Below, one piece after another: positions 56,784-64,000 of a stretch of DNA of 64,000 nucleotides; within the stretch, counting starts at the first letter, position 1, and each line of letters opens with the position of its first letter. The notes under the pieces are model-generated. The model worked only from the letters and a program-made list of their open reading frames with translations, was not told where the DNA came from and searched no databases. This stretch comes from Raineyella sp. W15-4. GTDB taxonomy: Bacteria > Actinomycetota > Actinomycetes > Propionibacteriales > Propionibacteriaceae. Made by a program: the position numbers and the translations under genes. The stretch is from assembly GCF_033170155.1 (NCBI RefSeq), contig NZ_CP137079.1, positions 1,674,001 to 1,738,000 of the forward strand, read 5' to 3'.

Positions 56784-57519
56784 CCCGGTGCCGGCCGGAC
56801 GGCGGGGTCGGGCCGGCGAGGTCGAGGACGAAGCGGGCGACCGGATCGGTGATCGCCCGCGCGCGGGCCACCGGGTCGTCGGCCTTGCGGGTCGGCCCGA
56901 GGGCGTGCACCGCGCCCTCGATCTCGACGATCTCGATGGCCCCGTTCGCAGCGGGGTCGTCCGCCGCCCCGGGCGGGACGTCCTCGTCCCGGGGCTCGCC
57001 CGTCCGGGACTCCGCCAGCGCGGCGCGCAGCTCGCCGGCGCTGCCGAACGGGTCGCGGGAGCCCTGGACCACCAGCACCGGTCCGGCCACCCCGGCCAGT
57101 TCGGTCACCCGTGAGGCGGTGGGGCGACCGGGCGGATGGAGCGGGAAGGCGAGCGCCACCACGCCGCGCGCCGGCGGGGCGTAGCACCGACAGGCGACGC
57201 GGGCGCCGGCGCTGCGGCCGCCCACGACCAGTGGCAGGTCGGCGCGGCGGCTGACCAGGTCGCCGAGGGCGGTCAGCCAGGCCGCGTCCAGTCCCGCGGC
57301 GGCTCCGGCGACCCGCCGACCCGCCGTACGCCAGGGCTGCTCGAAGCGTGCCACCGAGATGCCGAGCGGCGGCAATGCCGTAGCGAGCGCGGCCAGGTCG
57401 AAGGCCTCGATCCCGCCGCCGGCACCGTGCCCCAGCGCCACCATCGCCCGGGGCGCCGCGGCCTGGTCCAGGACGAGTCGTCCGGTCCCGTGCGGCGTGT
57501 CGACCTCGATCACGGTCAT
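56746..57519 (-). CDS. Alpha/beta hydrolase, dienelactone-hydrolase-like
   Basis: A 257-residue alpha/beta hydrolase fold protein with nucleophile S in GGRSAGARVA, aspartate in QGSRDPFG and histidine in GAVHALGP. It fits the family of small hydrolases annotated as dienelactone hydrolase-like, so substrate is not predictable. GAGGAGG directly upstream fixes ATG 57519. The last 38 bases overlap the end of ligD. Confidence 0.82.
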   Translation of the reverse strand: MTVIEVDTPHGTGRLVLDQAAAPRAMVALGHGAGGGIEAFDLAALATALPPLGISVARFEQPWRTAGRRVAGAAAGLDAAWLTALGDLVSRRADLPLVVGGRSAGARVACRCYAPPARGVVALAFPLHPPGRPTASRVTELAGVAGPVLVVQGSRDPFGSAGELRAALAESRTGEPRDEDVPPGAADDPAANGAIEIVEIEGAVHALGPTRKADDPVARARAITDPVARFVLDLAGPTPPSGRHRVRPDPGSRPGRS

Positions 57520-57666
57520 CCTGCCTCCTCCCGGACGGGCTCGTCGGTGCCGGCGGGCCGGGTCCGATGGCACCGCCGAGCGGGCCGTACGCCGAGCCAT
57601 CCGCGGCCCGACCAGCGTAGTCACCCTGAGTGAGGGCTCAGGAACCGGCCACCACCGCGCGGTAAG

Positions 57667-57685
57667 TGAGGTTACCCTAACCTCA
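57667..57685. promoter_or_regulatory. DtxR/IdeR-type metal box upstream of ZIP gene
   Basis: The 19-bp sequence TGAGGTTACCCTAACCTCA is a palindrome with perfect 8-bp arms, very close to the DtxR/IdeR consensus TTAGGTTAGSCTAACCTWA. It lies 43 bases before ATG 57729. An iron- or manganese-dependent repressor would bind here and shut off the gene when metal is plentiful. Confidence 0.75.
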
Positions 57686-57728
57686 GTCGGTCGGCGCGTG
57701 GTGCCGTCCCGTGGCGCTGGAGGTTTCG

Positions 57729-58556
57729 ATGAGTTCGATGACTGTGGTCGTCCTCGGCCTGATTGCCGGAGCGACCATCTTCCTGGGCCTCCCCCTCGGC
57801 CGGATCCGGGCCGCTCTGCCCAGGACCCGTGTCTGGCTGAACGCGCTGGCGATCGGCATCCTGCTGTTCCTGTTCTGGGACGTGCTGACCCATGCTTGGG
57901 AGCCGGTCGACAAGGCGCTCTCGGACCGCGACCTCGCCGCCGCCGTGGGCCCGGCGGTGGTGTTCGCCGCAGGGCTGGTCATCGGGCTGCTCGGGCTGGT
58001 GTACTTCGACCGGTGGATCGCGGCCCGCTCCACCGGTCGCCGGCCGGACGGGCCGGGGGCCGCCACGGCGGGTGTGACGCCGGTGGCCCGGATGGCCTCG
58101 TCGGCCGCCACGTTGTCCCTGATGATCGCGGTCGGGATCGGGCTGCACAACTTCGCCGAGGGCCTGGCGATCGGCGGCAGCGCAGCGAGCGGGGCGACCG
58201 ATCTCGCGATCCTGTTGGTCGTCGGTTTCGCGATCCACAACGGCACCGAGGGATTCGGCATCGTGGCGCCGATGGCCGCCGAGTCGGTCCGGCCCTCGTG
58301 GGGCTACCTCGGTCTGCTCGGCCTGATCGGGGGCGGCCCGACCTTCCTCGGCACGGTGGTGGGACAGAGGTTCTCCAACGACCTGGTGAGCGTGGCGTTC
58401 CTGACCCTCGCCGCGGGTTCCATCCTCTACGTGGTGATCGAGTTGCTCGCCGTGGCACGACGCCAGAAGCTCAAACTGATCACCACCTGGGGGATCGTCG
58501 CGGGAGTGTTCCTCGGCTTCGCCACGGATGCCGTGGTGACCCTGGCCGGAGCCTGA
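57729..58556 (+). CDS. ZIP-family metal transporter
   Basis: A 275-residue membrane protein of the ZIP family with about eight helices. The metal-site helix 4 reads GIGLHNFAEGLAIGG and helix 5 AIHNGTEGFGIVAP, both with the conserved His and Glu. It would import divalent metal, and a DtxR-type box upstream suggests Fe(II) or Mn(II) rather than only Zn(II). A histidine-poor loop separates helices 3 and 4. GGAGG at 57719-57723, 5 bases upstream, fixes ATG 57729, and a GTG at 57711 is less likely. Confidence 0.9.
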   Translation: MSSMTVVVLGLIAGATIFLGLPLGRIRAALPRTRVWLNALAIGILLFLFWDVLTHAWEPVDKALSDRDLAAAVGPAVVFAAGLVIGLLGLVYFDRWIAARSTGRRPDGPGAATAGVTPVARMASSAATLSLMIAVGIGLHNFAEGLAIGGSAASGATDLAILLVVGFAIHNGTEGFGIVAPMAAESVRPSWGYLGLLGLIGGGPTFLGTVVGQRFSNDLVSVAFLTLAAGSILYVVIELLAVARRQKLKLITTWGIVAGVFLGFATDAVVTLAGA

Positions 58557-58593
58557 GCCAGTGGGTCGGTGGCCATCGCCGGCGGCGGGCCGG

Positions 58594-59292
58594 TCATCGA
58601 CCGATCGGCGGTCGCAGACCGTACGCGGACTCGATCACCAGTGAGGCGATGAGGCGCTCGACTGCCGCAGCCAGGTCGTCCTCGGGCAGGTTCGTACGGC
58701 GCCGGACCAGTTCGGTCGTGGTCGGTGCCGTACGTTCCACGGTGGCCGTCCACCAGGTCGGCGGATTCGTCGGGGCGTCCGCCTCCGTGCCGCCGGTCGC
58801 GGCATGACCGTGCACCAGGATGGCCAGTAGCCGGGCGACGCCCACCGGGTCACCGACCCCCGCCTCGACCAGCCCGGACACCAGCGACTCCTGCCAGGCG
58901 GTCCCGTCGGGTCCGCGCGGGGTGGTCCGGATCGGGACCTCGGACAGCCAGCGGTGGCCCTGCAGGACCTGCCAGCGTGCCGTGCACCAGGTGTGCACCC
59001 GGTCGGCGAGGGAGCCGGTGAGGTGGGGAGCGGCGCCGAGGGCGACATCGGCCATCAACTCCAGGAGAGTTTCCTTGGAGTCCACGTACCGATAGAGCGC
59101 TGTCGTGGTCAGCCCCAGCTCCCGGCCCACGACCTGGAGGGTCACCCCGGACAGGCCGTGTTCGTCGGCGACCCGGACACCGGCCCGGGCCACCTCCGCC
59201 ACGGAGTAGCGCGGCTTCGGGCCGGGTGCATCCCCGGCCACCCCCCACAGCGCCGCAAGCGCCGGCCAGGGTACCGCCGAGGAACTGTGCAT
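58594..59292 (-). CDS. TetR-family repressor
   Basis: A 232-residue TetR-type regulator. The helix-turn-helix is GVTLQVVGRELGLTTTALYRYVDSKETLLELM (about residues 50-80), and the C-terminal ligand domain is of the TetR_C type (SLADRVHTWCTARWQVLQGHRW). It is encoded downstream of a DHA2-type efflux pump on the same strand, and inverted repeats lie in the gap, so it probably represses itself and the pump. ATG 59292 is preferred over an in-frame start 24 codons earlier. Confidence 0.88.
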   Translation of the reverse strand: MHSSSAVPWPALAALWGVAGDAPGPKPRYSVAEVARAGVRVADEHGLSGVTLQVVGRELGLTTTALYRYVDSKETLLELMADVALGAAPHLTGSLADRVHTWCTARWQVLQGHRWLSEVPIRTTPRGPDGTAWQESLVSGLVEAGVGDPVGVARLLAILVHGHAATGGTEADAPTNPPTWWTATVERTAPTTTELVRRRTNLPEDDLAAAVERLIASLVIESAYGLRPPIGR

Positions 59293-59313
59293 GACATTCA
59301 CTCTAGTCGAGTA

Positions 59314-59364
59314 GAACTGTGACCGCAGTTCACTGTCAGGAGAATTTTTGTGAACCCTGTTCAC
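59314..59364. promoter_or_regulatory. Two inverted repeats upstream of tetR-type gene
   Basis: GAACTG-N6-CAGTTC (59314-59331) and GTGAAC-N3-GTTCAC (59350-59364) are both perfect, and both contain GAAC/GTTC arms. They are good candidates for the TetR-type protein's operator. Confidence 0.55.
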
Positions 59365-59444
59365 TGTCGCCGGATGGGAATGTGTACGAGATTTACAGTC
59401 GGTGGAAAGGTGCCGGCCTGACCGGTGCGGAGGGCCGTTCCGCC

Positions 59445-59465
59445 GGCGGGCGACAGCTGCCCGCC
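59445..59465 (-). terminator. Hairpin terminator after DHA2 efflux gene
   Basis: A perfect 7-bp stem GGCGGGC/GCCCGCC with a 7-base loop begins 8 bases after the efflux gene stop. Confidence 0.5.
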
Positions 59466-59473
59466 AGCAGGTG

Positions 59474-60961
59474 TCAGGCGGTCGGAGTCTGCGACGGGCC
59501 GGGCTCGGGGCGAGCCGCCGGGCCCGTCCCCCGCAGCCCGAACCAGCTGACCAGTCCGCCCAGGACCAGCAGTGCGGCGGTGATGTAGGTGGCGAGGCGA
59601 TATCCGGCGGTGAGAAGGCCGGCGTCGCGGTAGTCCGCCCCGGACAGTCCCACCACCGCGGGCAGTGCGGCGATCGCGAGCAGACTCCCGGTCCGCGCCA
59701 CCGCGTTGTTGATCGCGCTGGCCGCGCCGGCGAGGCGTTCCGGCGCGGCGCCGAGCACGGCGGCCGTCAGCGGGGAGACCAGGACGGCGAGTCCGAGCCC
59801 GAACACGCTGGTGCCGACCAGTACGCTCCCCCACCCCGACCCGGCGGCGACCCGGGAGAGGATCAGCACGCCCAGGGCGACGATCATCGGGCCCACGGTC
59901 ATCGGCCGGCGCGGCCCGAGGCGCTGCGCGAGGGTCGACATCGGTGCCGACAGCAGCATCAGGATGATGGTGATCGGCAGGGTGGCCAGTCCGGAGTCGC
60001 GCGGGGAGAAGCCGACGGTGTTCTGCAGTTGGAGCACCAGGAAGAACAGGATCGACCCGAGCGCCCCGTAGACCAGGAAGGTCATCAGATTCGCCGAGGT
60101 GAAGACCCGCGAGGAGAAGAGTGTCAGCGGCACCAGCGGGTACGCCGCGCGGCGCTCGACCAGGACGAAGGCCACCGCCCCGGCCACGACCGCCGTGGCG
60201 ACGGTGGCGGCCAGCACCGGGGGCCACTGGTGGCCGTCGATGAGGAGCCAGGTCAGCGAGGCCAGCACCGCCGAGGTCAGCCCCGCTCCGGCCACGTCGA
60301 AGCGTCCGGTCGCCTCCTCGTCGCGGCTCTCCGGGACGGCCGCCAGGCCGGCCAAGATGACCACGGCGCACAACGGGAGGTTGACCAGGAAGATCCACCG
60401 CCAGGAGAAGTGGCCGAGGAGCCAGCCACCGAGGAACGGGCCAATGGCCACGGCCACGCCCGACACACCCGCCCAGGTGCCGATCACCGCAGGTTGGTCC
60501 TCCTCGCGGAAGGAACTGCGGATGATCGCCAGCGCGCCGGGGGTGAGCAGCGCGGCGCCGACACCCTGCAGCACCCGGGCGACGACCAGCCAGCCGGTGG
60601 CCGGAGCCAGTGCGCAGCCGAGAGAGGCCAGCGCGAACCAGACGACCCCGACCAGGTAGACTCGCCGCCGGCCCAGCCGGTCCCCCAGGCTGCCGCCGAC
60701 GAGGATCAGCGCCGACAACGACAGGATCAGGCCGTTGTTCACCCACTGCAGACCGCCGAGTGAGCTGTTGAGCTCACGCCCGATGGTCGGCAGGGCGATG
60801 GCGACCACGCTGGTGTCGAGCATCGTGATGCCCGAGCCGAGGGTGACCGTGGCCAGGGTGATCAGGCCGCGGGAGGACCGGCGTGCGTACGGGGTGATGA
60901 CCCGGCCTCGCCCGGTGCGGCGGCGGGGCGCCGGGGTGGGGTGATCAGTGGGGTCCGACAC
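59474..60961 (-). CDS. MFS multidrug efflux protein, DHA2 (14-helix) type
   Basis: A 495-residue drug:proton antiporter with 14 helices. Motif C-like sequence GSGITMLDTSVVAIALPTIGREL is at helix 1, motif A GDRLGRRRVYLVGVV after helix 2, and the arginine-containing RVLQGVGAALLTPGALAII at helix 4. It exports hydrophobic drugs or dyes, exact substrate unknown. It starts at GTG 60961. The TetR-type regulator follows on the same strand. Confidence 0.88.
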   Translation of the reverse strand: MSDPTDHPTPAPRRRTGRGRVITPYARRSSRGLITLATVTLGSGITMLDTSVVAIALPTIGRELNSSLGGLQWVNNGLILSLSALILVGGSLGDRLGRRRVYLVGVVWFALASLGCALAPATGWLVVARVLQGVGAALLTPGALAIIRSSFREEDQPAVIGTWAGVSGVAVAIGPFLGGWLLGHFSWRWIFLVNLPLCAVVILAGLAAVPESRDEEATGRFDVAGAGLTSAVLASLTWLLIDGHQWPPVLAATVATAVVAGAVAFVLVERRAAYPLVPLTLFSSRVFTSANLMTFLVYGALGSILFFLVLQLQNTVGFSPRDSGLATLPITIILMLLSAPMSTLAQRLGPRRPMTVGPMIVALGVLILSRVAAGSGWGSVLVGTSVFGLGLAVLVSPLTAAVLGAAPERLAGAASAINNAVARTGSLLAIAALPAVVGLSGADYRDAGLLTAGYRLATYITAALLVLGGLVSWFGLRGTGPAARPEPGPSQTPTA

Positions 60962-61035
60962 GGTCCAGTGTCGGTCGCCCGGGGCGACGGCGACAAGGGC
61001 GATCCCGCAGGTCCCGCAGTGTTCCGGCTGCCGGC

Positions 61036-61320
61036 TCAGTCACCGACGTGGGGCCCGGTCTCGCGCTCGATGTCGAGGTGGACCCTGGCCACCGTGCCCC
61101 CGATGGCGGCGACGGCCGCCAGGACCGGCGCCGCGACGACGGTCAGTGCCCCGCCGGCGAGGCCGAGGGTGAGCGGGACGCTCAACAGTTCGCGGCCCTC
61201 GGCGGTGCGGATGATGACGCGGCGGGCGTCGGCGTCCGCATAGAGCTTCTTGATCGTCCGGACCAGCTGGTCGCCGGCCACCTCGATCTGTTCGATGAAC
61301 GTACGTCCGGGTCTGTCCAT
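61036..61320 (-). CDS. DUF4342 family protein
   Basis: A 94-residue protein of the DUF4342 family (TFIEQIEVAGDQLVRTIKKLY, VIIRTAEGRELLSVPLTLG), ending in a hydrophobic segment that may insert in the membrane. Function unknown. The ATG lies 6 bases from TAGCGT (61327-61332 on the minus strand), so it is probably leaderless. Confidence 0.85.
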   Translation of the reverse strand: MDRPGRTFIEQIEVAGDQLVRTIKKLYADADARRVIIRTAEGRELLSVPLTLGLAGGALTVVAAPVLAAVAAIGGTVARVHLDIERETGPHVGD

Positions 61321-61326
61321 GCTGGG

Positions 61327-61332
61327 ACGCTA
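61327..61332 (-). promoter_or_regulatory. Leaderless -10 element (TAGCGT) for DUF4342 gene
   Basis: TAGCGT on the minus strand ends 6 bases before the ATG at 61320. Confidence 0.5.
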
Positions 61333-61426
61333 TCAGGACCGGGGCCGGCCGGGGAGATGGACGGGGACCGATCGACGGTCGACACCGCAGGCCGTGGTCC
61401 CGGACCGGCCCCCACCGGGCCGACCG

Positions 61427-61432
61427 TACGAT
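61427..61432 (+). promoter_or_regulatory. Leaderless -10 element (TACGAT) for cycA-type gene
   Basis: TACGAT ends 7 bases before an in-frame GTG at 61440. It overlaps the ATG at 61431, making that ATG unlikely as start. Confidence 0.45.
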
Positions 61433-61439
61433 GGCCGTC

Positions 61440-62870
61440 GTGTCTGCACCGACCCGAACGTCCCCCGAAGAAGCCGATCCGCCGGCCCACGAGCATCTTC
61501 GCCGTAACCTCGCCAACCGGCACATCCAGCTGATCGCGATCGGCGGCGCGATCGGCACCGGCCTGTTCATGGGGTCGGGACGGACCATCTCGTTGGCCGG
61601 GCCGTCGATCCTGTTGGTCTACGTGATCATCGGCGTGATGCTCTTCTTCGTCATGCGGGCAATGGGCGAGCTGCTGCTGCACAACCTGGAGTACGCCTCG
61701 TTCCAGGACTTCGCCGCCGATCTACTGGGGCCGTGGGCGGCCTTCGCCATCGGATGGACGTATTGGTTGAGCTGGGTGTTCACCGGGATGGCCGACATCG
61801 TCGCGGTGACCGGCTACTGGAAGTTCTGGGTGGGTGACCTGCCGGTCGCCATCGGGCTGACAGTCCTCACCCTCGTCGTCCTGCTGGCGCTCAACCTGCT
61901 CACCGTGCGGCTGTTCGGCGAGATCGAGTTCTGGTTCGCGCTGATCAAGGTCGCCGCGATCCTGGCGCTGGTCGCCGTCGGGGCGACGATGGTGGTCCTG
62001 CGATTCACCTCGCCGACCGGCATCCACACCTCGATCGCGAACCTGTGGAGCCACGGCGGCCTGTTCCCGACCGGGCTGCCCGGGTTCTTCGCGGGATTCC
62101 AGATCGCCGTCTTCGCGTTCGTCGGCATCGAACTGGTCGGTGCCACCGCGGCGGAGGCCCAGGACCCGCGGCGTACGCTGCCGAAGGCGATCAACTCCAT
62201 CCCGGTCCGGGTGCTCCTGTTCTACGTGCTGGCGCTGGCGGCGATCATGGTCGTCACCCCGTGGGACCGGGTCGACCCTGGCACCTCCCCCTTCGTGAAC
62301 CTCTTCACCCTGGTCGGCTTCGGCGGTGCCGCCGGTCTGATGAACTTCGTCGTGCTGACGTCGGCCGCATCGTCCTGCAACTCGGGGATCTACTCCAGTT
62401 CCCGGATGCTCTACGGTCTGGCGCACAAGGGGATGGCGCCGCGCTGGCTGGGGGTGCTCAACCGACGGGACGTCCCGGCCACCGGGCTCTGGCTCTCGGT
62501 GGTGCTGATCGGCGCGTCCATGGTGCTCACCGCGAACGAGTCGGTGATGGCGGCCTTCACCGTCGTCACCTCGGTGGCGGCAGTGCTCTTCATCGTGATC
62601 TGGAGCCTGATCCTGATCAGCTACCTGCGCTACCGAGCCCTGCGTCCCCAGGCTCACGCCACCTCGCATTTCCCGATGCCGCTGGGACGGTCGATGTCAT
62701 GGGTGGTGCTGGCCTTCTTCGCGTTCGTCATGGTGCTGCTGGCCCTGCGGCCGGAGACGCGTCAGCCGATGCTGGTCGCGCCGGTGTGGTTCGTGGTGCT
62801 CGCCCTCGGCTGGCGGATCGTACGGCGCCGGGCCGTCGGCAGTGGCGATGTCGCGCCCGAGCGGGACTGA
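61440..62870 (+). CDS. cycA: Amino acid permease, CycA (D-Ala/D-Ser/Gly) type
   Basis: A 476-residue, 12-helix APC-family symporter. The N-terminal block LRRNLANRHIQLIAIGGAIG, then GTGLFMGSGRTISLAGPSI, is almost the same as in E. coli CycA, as are MRAMGELLLHNLEYASFQDF, GFQIAVFAFVGIELVG and NFVVLTSAASSCNSGIYSSSRML. It therefore likely imports glycine, D-alanine and D-serine with protons. The start is taken as GTG 61440 on promoter spacing, and ATG 61431 would add three residues. Confidence 0.88.
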   Translation: MSAPTRTSPEEADPPAHEHLRRNLANRHIQLIAIGGAIGTGLFMGSGRTISLAGPSILLVYVIIGVMLFFVMRAMGELLLHNLEYASFQDFAADLLGPWAAFAIGWTYWLSWVFTGMADIVAVTGYWKFWVGDLPVAIGLTVLTLVVLLALNLLTVRLFGEIEFWFALIKVAAILALVAVGATMVVLRFTSPTGIHTSIANLWSHGGLFPTGLPGFFAGFQIAVFAFVGIELVGATAAEAQDPRRTLPKAINSIPVRVLLFYVLALAAIMVVTPWDRVDPGTSPFVNLFTLVGFGGAAGLMNFVVLTSAASSCNSGIYSSSRMLYGLAHKGMAPRWLGVLNRRDVPATGLWLSVVLIGASMVLTANESVMAAFTVVTSVAAVLFIVIWSLILISYLRYRALRPQAHATSHFPMPLGRSMSWVVLAFFAFVMVLLALRPETRQPMLVAPVWFVVLALGWRIVRRRAVGSGDVAPERD

Positions 62871-63009
62871 CGGGGGTTACCGGACTCGTCTGGGCCGGGT
62901 CGCTCCGGAGGGCGGCGGGCTCCCGCGCGTCTGTGAGAGGGTGAACCCTGAGCCGTCGGGCAGACTGTCCGTCCCTCGGCCGCCATCCACCCCTCGAGCA
63001 GGAGCCGAC

Positions 63010-63576
63010 ATGCAGCATCCGTCCGGGACCGCCGACCCCACCGGACGGGGGTCCACCTTCGACCTCGGCCGGTGGGTGGCGTACGTGACCCTCGGCGAGA
63101 GCATCGGCTTCCTGGGGCCCGTGCTCGGCATCGCCCAGTCCGCCGCCCTGCGGCGTGGTCGGGTCGCCGTGTCCCGGGTGGGCTGGATCGTCGCCACCGC
63201 CTCGGGGACGGCAGTGGCCTGGATGATCGGGATGCTCCCGTCGACCCTCGCCGATCTGGGCGTGCCGCTCGACTGGAGTGGTCCGGGCATCGCCGCAGTG
63301 ATCGCCGGCGGTCTGCTGCTGTTGGTGACGATCCCGGCGCTGCAGTGGATCGTGCTGCATGGGGCGGTCGAGCGGGCCTGGCGGTGGATCCCTCTGAACA
63401 TGGCCGCCTGGCTGGTCGGGCTGGTCTTCACCTTCCTGCCCTCCCCGTTCATCGACACCAGCACCCCCGTCCCGGTCCTGTTGGTGGCGTACGCCGCGGC
63501 GGGAGTGGCGATGGCCGTCACGGTCGCGACCCTCACCGGACTCGGGCTGCGCCGGATGCTACGGGCCGCTCGCTGA
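63010..63576 (+). CDS. Hypothetical four-helix membrane protein
   Basis: A 188-residue membrane protein with about four hydrophobic helices (LGESIGFLGPVLGIAQSAAL; GWIVATASGTAVAWMIGML; GIAAVIAGGLLLLVTIPALQWIV; LLVAYAAAGVAMAVTVATLTG). The AlaGln/Trp-containing QWIVLHGAVERAWRWIP loop resembles small integral membrane proteins of unknown role. GGAG 5 bases upstream fixes the ATG. No family name can be given. Confidence 0.7.
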   Translation: MQHPSGTADPTGRGSTFDLGRWVAYVTLGESIGFLGPVLGIAQSAALRRGRVAVSRVGWIVATASGTAVAWMIGMLPSTLADLGVPLDWSGPGIAAVIAGGLLLLVTIPALQWIVLHGAVERAWRWIPLNMAAWLVGLVFTFLPSPFIDTSTPVPVLLVAYAAAGVAMAVTVATLTGLGLRRMLRAAR

Positions 63577-63618
63577 TCGACCCGCCGGTCCGATCCGGTC
63601 CGAGCAGGACGCGAACGC

Positions 63619-64000
63619 TCAGGGCAGGTCGACCTGGTGGGTGAGACCGAGGATCTTCAGTGTCCTCGGGTCGCGCGCCCCGGCGAAATAGCGTTCCAGC
63701 ACCTGACGGAACACCGGGCCGCCCGGATTGGCCGCTTCGAAGAGGGTCATCGACGAGCGCAGCTTCATCGCGTCCACCCGGCCCAGCAGGTGCTCGGCGG
63801 TGCTGGCCGGACCGTCGGCCACGGCCCGGCCGGTCTCCAGCAGGCGATGTTCCAGGATCGGATGCTGGAGATAGGCGCGCGCCTCGTCGAGCCCGGAGAT
63901 CGCGTAGCGCTCCGCTGTCGCGCTCCGACCCAGCCCGGCGACCTGCGGGAAGACGAACCACATCCAGTGGCTGCTCTTGTGGCCCCCGCGCAACTCGGCG
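63619..64000 (-). CDS. DUF1810 family protein, N-terminus beyond window
   Basis: The last 127 residues of a DUF1810 (calpastatin-named) protein, with the family's KSSHWMWFVFPQVAGLG, YAISGLDEARAYLQHP and DAMKLRSSMTLFEA blocks. Function unknown. The frame is open to the window end. A TTG at 63993 is not a convincing start, since relatives have about 35 residues more at the front. Confidence 0.88.
   Translation of the reverse strand, partial: AELRGGHKSSHWMWFVFPQVAGLGRSATAERYAISGLDEARAYLQHPILEHRLLETGRAVADGPASTAEHLLGRVDAMKLRSSMTLFEAANPGGPVFRQVLERYFAGARDPRTLKILGLTHQVDLP

Noticed and set aside
1-64000. CRISPR array, tRNA, rRNA or intact insertion sequence
   Set aside because: I saw no regular spaced repeats, no tRNA cloverleaf or CCA end, no rRNA sequence and no transposase-like protein in any frame.

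Overview
The window is high-GC DNA with the gene content and order of an actinobacterium, most likely a Propionibacteriaceae-type organism. The evidence is a run matching the mycobacterial Rv1823-Rv1830 order, a thrS-HIT-PI-phosphate synthase cluster, a PPi-dependent phosphofructokinase of about 400 residues, GTG starts, and many genes preceded by a TANNNT -10 hexamer 6-8 bases before the start codon (leaderless transcription). I saw no rRNA, tRNA, CRISPR array or intact insertion sequence.

Core block, 1-23 kb. It opens with the end of thrS, then an overlapping chain: HIT phosphorylase, PI-phosphate synthase, apolipoprotein N-acyltransferase (lnt), DUF881, small basic protein, DUF881. The gcvH, garA-like FHA, ftsR-like, bifunctional nuclease and second MerR genes follow, then a YihY membrane protein. 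Next come pfp, a TadG-like protein, a PatB-type C-S lyase divergent from a YciO/YrdC protein, a GalT-like DUF4921 protein, a double-hotdog thioesterase, an MFS carrier, acylphosphatase, a P-type ATPase and an inositol-2-dehydrogenase-like enzyme.

Accessory block, about 23-45 kb. It holds decayed and mobile-looking material: an internally deleted methyltransferase, a PIN/Phd toxin-antitoxin pair, a collapsed RCC1-repeat gene, an unknown HTH-ended protein and 1.2 kb of apparently non-coding DNA. In its middle is an intact four-gene operon (cupin phosphoglucose isomerase, hexulose-6-phosphate synthase, phospho-hexuloisomerase, PTS EIIBCA). It is divergent from a DeoR regulator, with repeated TTCGTTTGC-like sites between them. 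Then follow a secreted coiled-coil/GH114-like protein, a YefM-YoeB pair with a textbook TGTACA operator, a truncated transglutaminase, DinB, NfeD plus SPFH, an XRE remnant, a truncated AlkD-like gene, an ABC exporter pair, small proteins, and a 92-codon copy of the GH114 C-terminus.

Core and transport block, 45-64 kb. It contains a ketopantoate reductase, exonuclease III, a lipocalin-like protein, an L,D-transpeptidase lipoprotein and a YeiH-type transporter with a cysteine-containing leader peptide. An xylFGH-like sugar ABC transporter is divergent from a LigD with polymerase and ligase domains. Then come a hydrolase, a ZIP transporter with a DtxR/IdeR-type box, a TetR/DHA2 efflux pair, DUF4342, a CycA-type permease, a membrane protein and a DUF1810 gene cut by the window end.

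The strongest candidates for something new are the PTS/RuMP operon with its operators, the Cys leader peptide before the YeiH-type gene, the metal-regulated ZIP transporter, and the cluster of genes with internal deletions in the accessory block.
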